A stretch of DNA of 64,000 nucleotides from Dipetalonema caudispina (lineage: Eukaryota > Nematoda > Chromadorea > Rhabditida > Onchocercidae), in assembly GCA_013365325.1 (NCBI GenBank), contig JABVXV010000152.1, positions 62,001 to 126,000 of the forward strand, written 5' to 3'. Within the stretch, counting starts at the first letter, position 1. Each line of letters starts with the position of its first letter. The position numbers and the translations under genes are program-made. The notes under the pieces were generated by a model. It was not told the origin of the DNA. It worked only from the letters and a program-made list of their open reading frames with translations, and did no database searches. Positions 60,315 to 64,000 of this stretch are shown here, in pieces.

Positions 60315-62269
60315 GAAGCAATTAAGAATGGAATTATCGGAAACAAGGTTCAATTATATTTACAGGAGTACTTTATATTTCATTTGTAAATTTTAATTTA
60401 GCCAATTACTCAGTAATAAACAGTGATAAAAAGAAATGATTGTTAGCCTTTCAATTTTATGATAATTAACTATTTAGATCTATTTTTCTTTTCCTTTTCC
60501 TTTATACAATATGAATTATCGCTTGATGGGGTGTAATGCAATTTAAAATATAAATTCCTATTTGAATTTGAAATTATTTTTTTTCAACCTTCGGCTCAAA
60601 AATTTTTTTTCCTAAATGAAATTACGGTATCATCGACAGATAAGCTAAATAATCAAGAAATTAAAGATAGTTTAAAGAAAAAGATCAATTTTTAACTTAC
60701 TATGAAAAACGAAAGCTTTTTATGATAGAAATTTGATAACTATATATTAAACGAATTATGAAATGAATTATGAAGATGAGCTAAATAACAAATATTTTGC
60801 TATTCTTATCTGACAAATTTAAATTACTGCCAGCATGTAGAAAATAAACAAAAAAAAAAAAATGGCCCGTTTAATAAGTAATTAACAAAAAAAAATTTTT
60901 TTTTTTCAACTTAAAACATAATAAAAAAGAAACGATAGAATGCGAAGTTAATATAAGATGTATCAAATGAAAAACAAACAATTTCATTTCTATCTTAGAT
61001 AATTTCTGTTTTTTAATTCTATCATTTTTCTTATGTTTTAAATTATTGAAGGAAATTTTTCTATTAGTTTAATTAATTCCCTCAAAATTTTGCTTAGACG
61101 CAAATGAGTGCAATTACCATTAAATATTATGAAAGAATTGCTGTAGTAAAATTTAATTTGAATTCCACAGAAAATAAGACTTATCATAAAGCACGGTAGG
61201 TAATTTGGTGAAAAAAAAAAGAAAAAACATCGTTTATTTTTTCCACGATAGATATCATCAAAGAGGAAGAAAACGGATACAACAAATACAGAGTAAAGGA
61301 AATTTCATCGATTTTTTTTTTTTTTTTTTATAAAATGATTTTTTGAACTCAAAGCTAAAAATTTTTGAAATGTTAAGAAAAAATTTCGTTTTCCTATTTA
61401 AAAAAAAACACTTCGTTTTTCCTCTTTTTTTGTCTTCAAGGAATAATTAGCTGAATTAGCTTACTAATTTAAGTTATCGTTGGCAAAAATGAAAGGAATG
61501 GTAGTTATTGAACTTTATAAAATTATTCATCGAATATTTGTCATTTTAAAATGGAAGCATTTTTTTCTTTTTTTTTGTTTTTTACTCTTTGTGATTCATT
61601 TAGAATGGTATTTTCTACAACGTTGACAATTGATCAATTTTTGTGTACTTTTTACTAAGATATTGTGAAACTTTATAATTTCTCACTTTTTCAATCTTAA
61701 ATTTTATATTAATATTGTTTATATATGCATTATTTTTCACTTCGTTCATTTTTGATTTCGTATTTGTTCTTTTTCTTCCAGTTTTGATTTTTTTTAAAAA
61801 CTTGTTTAAAGTTCTAAAGTTTTTCTTAATATATTGTTGTCATCTTGCATACCATTATTACTTTCACCGTGCTATCACTTAGCAAAAATTACTGTGTGAT
61901 TAAACGGGTCTAATTGTCATTGTAAATTAATACTTATTTATTGAGTATAAAACAGTGTTAAACAATATGTTGTATTCAGTTCAATTAATTAAACCAATAT
62001 TTTCAAGTTGGTCGCTTAAATTTGATCCTAAATTAAGGAAATCGTTAACCAATCTAATGATATGCTATGCTTTTGTGACAAAATTAGTTGATATTGTTGT
62101 TATTGCTACTGTTAGTAATTAAGTTCCATTGAAATTTCTTATTTAATTTTCCTTCAATCAGTTGCTTATTCATCAGACAGTTCAACAATGACATTTTTAG
62201 GATAAAAATTCAACGAAATTTAACATCCTATTTGAAAAATTGACACTAACAATAATTTCCATATTTTAG

Positions 62270-62335
62270 GAATATATTCCAAATGATTCGGTAGAAGTAG
62301 CAGCAGCAACATTACTTGTCAAAAGTAATTCTTAA
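62270..62335 (+). CDS. possible alternative terminal exon of the repeat-protein gene
   Basis: After a good acceptor (ATATTTTAG), an open frame of 21 codons reads EYIPNDSVEVAAATLLVKSNS and ends in TAA. It is entered in phase 0, exactly the phase left by the exon ending at 59050 (LAFKKIQ). Joining these would replace the 64-residue exon-16 tail with this 21-residue tail across a 3.2-kb intron (1742 aa in total). Alternatively it is the end of an unrelated transcript, or chance. The clear amino-acid composition against very AT-rich flanks is the main support. Confidence 0.35.
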   Translation, partial: EYIPNDSVEVAAATLLVKSNS

Positions 62336-63762
62336 CTTGTAGCTTTAGTTTAAATTAAAATTTAGAGTAATTATTACCCGTTTCCAGCATTTTTCAAAAT
62401 TAACCACTTATTTTCTCTTTCTCTCCCTGCCTCTCGCTCTCCCTCATTCTCATGATTTGCATGCAAAAAGAATACTAAAATAAATATAATTTTGCAGCTG
62501 TCCCAATATTTATGTCACCTAAAATATAAATGGCCTGTTGAAATTTATATTTTTCTTTGCAAAAAAAAAGCAAAGGAAATTGGAAAAAAAAAATTTATTT
62601 TTTACTTTTCAAAATAGCTCACTTGGCTTATAGCTTCTTATTTATGGAAGACGGATGAAGAAGCTAAGGATTATTTATGAATAATATATGTATGTATCCA
62701 AGTGTTTTGTTAATTTAACTTAATTTAAAATCTTTCAATATGCAAAAAAATATTTGTCCAATTTTACTTTGTGTCCTTCATTGATTTATAATTTAAATGG
62801 AAAAAAAAATTCAAAATAAATGTAAATACTTATTAATAATTATTAAAAAAGAAAGCATTCATCCAAAAATAATTTTTTATTCTAATTTCCTTAACACTTG
62901 ACAGCATTTCCTTGACGACCGATAACAAACATAAATAAGCTATGACGTGATTGAAAATTAAAAAAAAAAAAAAAAAAAAAGAAATCACAGTTGATCATCC
63001 TTGCTTATCTTTCATCTATTCATCATTAATGATGGACAATATTTACATTGATTTCAATTATTCATCTATCAATTCTATAATGTTATCATTTCCGCTGGTA
63101 ATGCGGGATAATTTATTCTATTTCTATTCATTATTCATTTTCTAAGCTTTGAAAAAGAAAAAAAAAAAAACCTACAAGAAAAAAAAGAAAGCCTATTGAC
63201 AATGAGGCATTTTCATTTTTTAGTTAGTTATTTTGAATTATTTAACTGTTGAACATGTATATGTATATATATAACTATATTATATACCATTTTAATAGAA
63301 ATTTCTTTTTCTGCTTTGATTTTGATAATGAAATATTATTAAGTATTTTTTTTCTTTTATATATTTTAGTTTTTTATTTTACATTATGAAAGTATTATTT
63401 GACAAAAGAGTAAATTGGAATGGCAGTTTTTTTCTCCATTTAAATTTAGAGAGAAGGAACAATTCATAAATATTTACAATATGTTTGCTTTATGAATTGT
63501 GTTGATAGTTTGAAAAGAAAAATTGTTGAAAGTGAAGAGAAGAATTGTTAACAATGATCAATTAAAACTAGTTAATTATCTCGAAACTTCTCTTATAACA
63601 ATAAAAAAAGTTTCGGTTGAAGAGTTTTATTTTTGTTTGGTATTTAAAACAAACTAGAAAAGATGGAAATATTTAATAAATGTTTATTAACTTGAACGAT
63701 AAACAAGAATTGTCGATGTAAAATGTTGTCTTCTCTGATCGATAACCTTTGACAATCTTAAG

Positions 63763-64000
63763 TCAGCGGCAGATAACCAGCTCTAAAGCATTTATCAAAA
63801 ACTGATTTGTACTAAAATAGAGTACGGTAATCTGCATGACAGCCGTCCGAATTTCAGCAAAATCATTATACCTGAGAAATATGGTTGATAAATCAACACA
63901 TCGGATAATTAATGTCCGATAGTTTTGCTTTATTTGCTATACTTACTACTTCTCGATGACTTCTTGCAGAGGTCAGCAACACATTGCATACTGAAGAGGT
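63763..64000 (-). CDS. possible 3' end of a minus-strand gene entering from the right
   Basis: Base composition becomes less AT-rich in the last 240 bases. On the minus strand a TTTCTCAG acceptor (exon edge at 63871) is followed by 35 codons (YNDFAEIRTAVMQITVLYFS onward to LELVICR) and TGA at 63763-63765. Further upstream on the same strand a GTAAGT donor at 63941-63946 ends an open stretch that runs off the window. The phases of the two pieces do not join cleanly with that donor; a GT three bases before it would fit, but needs another acceptor in the last 50 bases. A plus-strand acceptor at about 63970 is a rival reading. Product not recognised. Confidence 0.25.

Larger units (their letters stand above)
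59946..63762. other. AT-rich downstream region
   Basis: About 3.8 kb with long A and T homopolymers (for example 61313-61330 and 62960-62980), a CT-rich tract near 62.42-62.45 kb and the candidate exon at 62270. No other coding, RNA or mobile element signal was seen on either strand. Confidence 0.6.

Overview
The window is eukaryotic nuclear DNA, very AT-rich. Its genes are split into many short exons (about 60-260 bp) with GT..AG introns of roughly 75-760 bp. Exon sequences and intron style fit a nematode, most likely a filarial worm (Onchocercidae); the species cannot be fixed from sequence alone. All four main genes lie on the plus strand. Exons were rebuilt by hand from reading frame, splice phase and remembered family sequence, so individual boundaries may be off by a few bases.

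Layout. 1-5518: 3' three quarters of glycogen phosphorylase (15 exons; the 5' part lies off the window). 6727-17563: Integrator complex subunit 5, about 27 exons, with one junction near 14.36-14.65 kb that cannot be spliced cleanly. 18942-22850: an eight-exon ABHD12-type membrane serine hydrolase, complete (333 aa). 22851-49203: a 26-kb gene-poor stretch holding simple repeats, several degenerate minisatellites and, on the minus strand at about 33.72-33.86 kb, a decayed EF-Tu GTPase fragment (bacterial/organellar type). 49204-59772: a 16-exon gene for a predicted 1785-aa protein that I cannot name. It joins beta-strand repeat regions resembling bacterial filamentous-haemagglutinin (FHA)-type beta-helices to a short ankyrin-like segment, and 3.1 kb of it is one uninterrupted exon. 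59773-64000: an imperfect duplication of the 3' end of that gene, a possible alternative terminal exon at 62270-62335, and a possible minus-strand gene end in the last 240 bases.

The genes do not form a pathway: one is carbohydrate metabolism, one snRNA/transcription termination, one lipid hydrolysis, one unknown. Two points stand out: the haemagglutinin-like/ankyrin chimera, and the EF-Tu relic in the desert, which may be a nuclear insertion from the Wolbachia endosymbiont or a pseudogene of mitochondrial EF-Tu. No tRNA, rRNA, CRISPR array or intact transposon was recognised.
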